5,679 bases of DNA from Bacteroidales bacterium UBA4353 (lineage in GTDB: Bacteria; Bacteroidota; Bacteroidia; Bacteroidales; Paludibacteraceae): NCBI GenBank assembly GCA_002394025.1, contig DGSV01000003.1:1-5679 (forward strand), in the 5' to 3' direction. Shown here one piece after another: positions 5,659-5,679 of the stretch (the first letter of the stretch is position 1; every line of letters begins with the position of its first letter). The notes under the pieces were generated by a model that did no database searches, had not been told where the DNA came from, and worked only from the letters and a program-made list of their open reading frames with translations. Made by a program: the position numbers and the translations under genes.

Positions 5659-5679
5659 GGGGTATTAGCTCATCTGGTA
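5659..5679 (+). tRNA. tRNA, 5' end only (perhaps tRNA-Ala)
   Basis: The 21 nt at the edge have tRNA layout: acceptor 5' strand GGGGTAT, then T8-A9, the D-stem GCTC, and a D-loop with the conserved GG (ATCTGGTA). The GAGC that would close the D-stem, the anticodon and the rest lie outside the window. The GGGG start is common in alanine tRNAs, but identity cannot be set without the anticodon. A consensus promoter stands directly upstream. Confidence 0.85.

Overview
The window looks like a chromosomal segment from the Bacteroidota, most likely Bacteroidales (Prevotella/Bacteroides-like). Evidence: promoters of the form TTTG, about 19 bp, then TAnnTTTG; no obvious Shine-Dalgarno sequences; a zapA-rny gene pair of the type I recall from that order; and intergenic palindromic repeats. 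This placement is from sequence features only and the genus is not fixed.

Layout, left to right. Positions 1-527 hold no convincing gene. They contain a cluster of short palindromes (5-69), a complex inverted-repeat element (173-300), a terminator-like hairpin (330-365) and a copy of the last codons of rny (up to 453). Positions 663-3151 carry three plus-strand genes I cannot assign to a named family: a 481-aa exported protein with YD-like repeats, a 206-aa protein tethered by one N-terminal membrane helix, and a 121-aa protein with four membrane helices. They are closely spaced and probably one operon, read from a promoter at about 500-530. A strong 19-bp-stem hairpin (3162-3205) separates them from a convergent minus-strand operon: a small coiled-coil ZapB-like protein (5235-5528), ZapA (4847-5188) and ribonuclease Y (3256-4785). 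That operon is read from a good promoter at 5569-5600. At the right edge a second, divergent promoter (5617-5647) drives a tRNA gene of which only the first 21 nt are present.

The main observation is that the three-gene block is bracketed by direct repeats of the rny 3' end. Positions 414-453 and 3244-3283 are identical over 40 bp. Weaker homology extends outward through the downstream region and the terminator hairpin (330-413 against 3162-3243). Recombination between the copies would remove about 2.83 kb and leave an intact rny with a terminator. This suggests that the cassette entered at, or can leave from, the rny 3' end, which may be an accessory-gene insertion site. No recombinase is visible in the window, so the mechanism (site-specific integration in trans, homologous recombination, or old tandem duplication) is open.

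Functionally, the right half is core housekeeping (Z-ring assembly and mRNA decay). The left half is an accessory envelope-associated cassette of unknown role. All three cassette products are predicted to be exported or membrane-bound, which suggests that they act together at the cell envelope; this is inference only.
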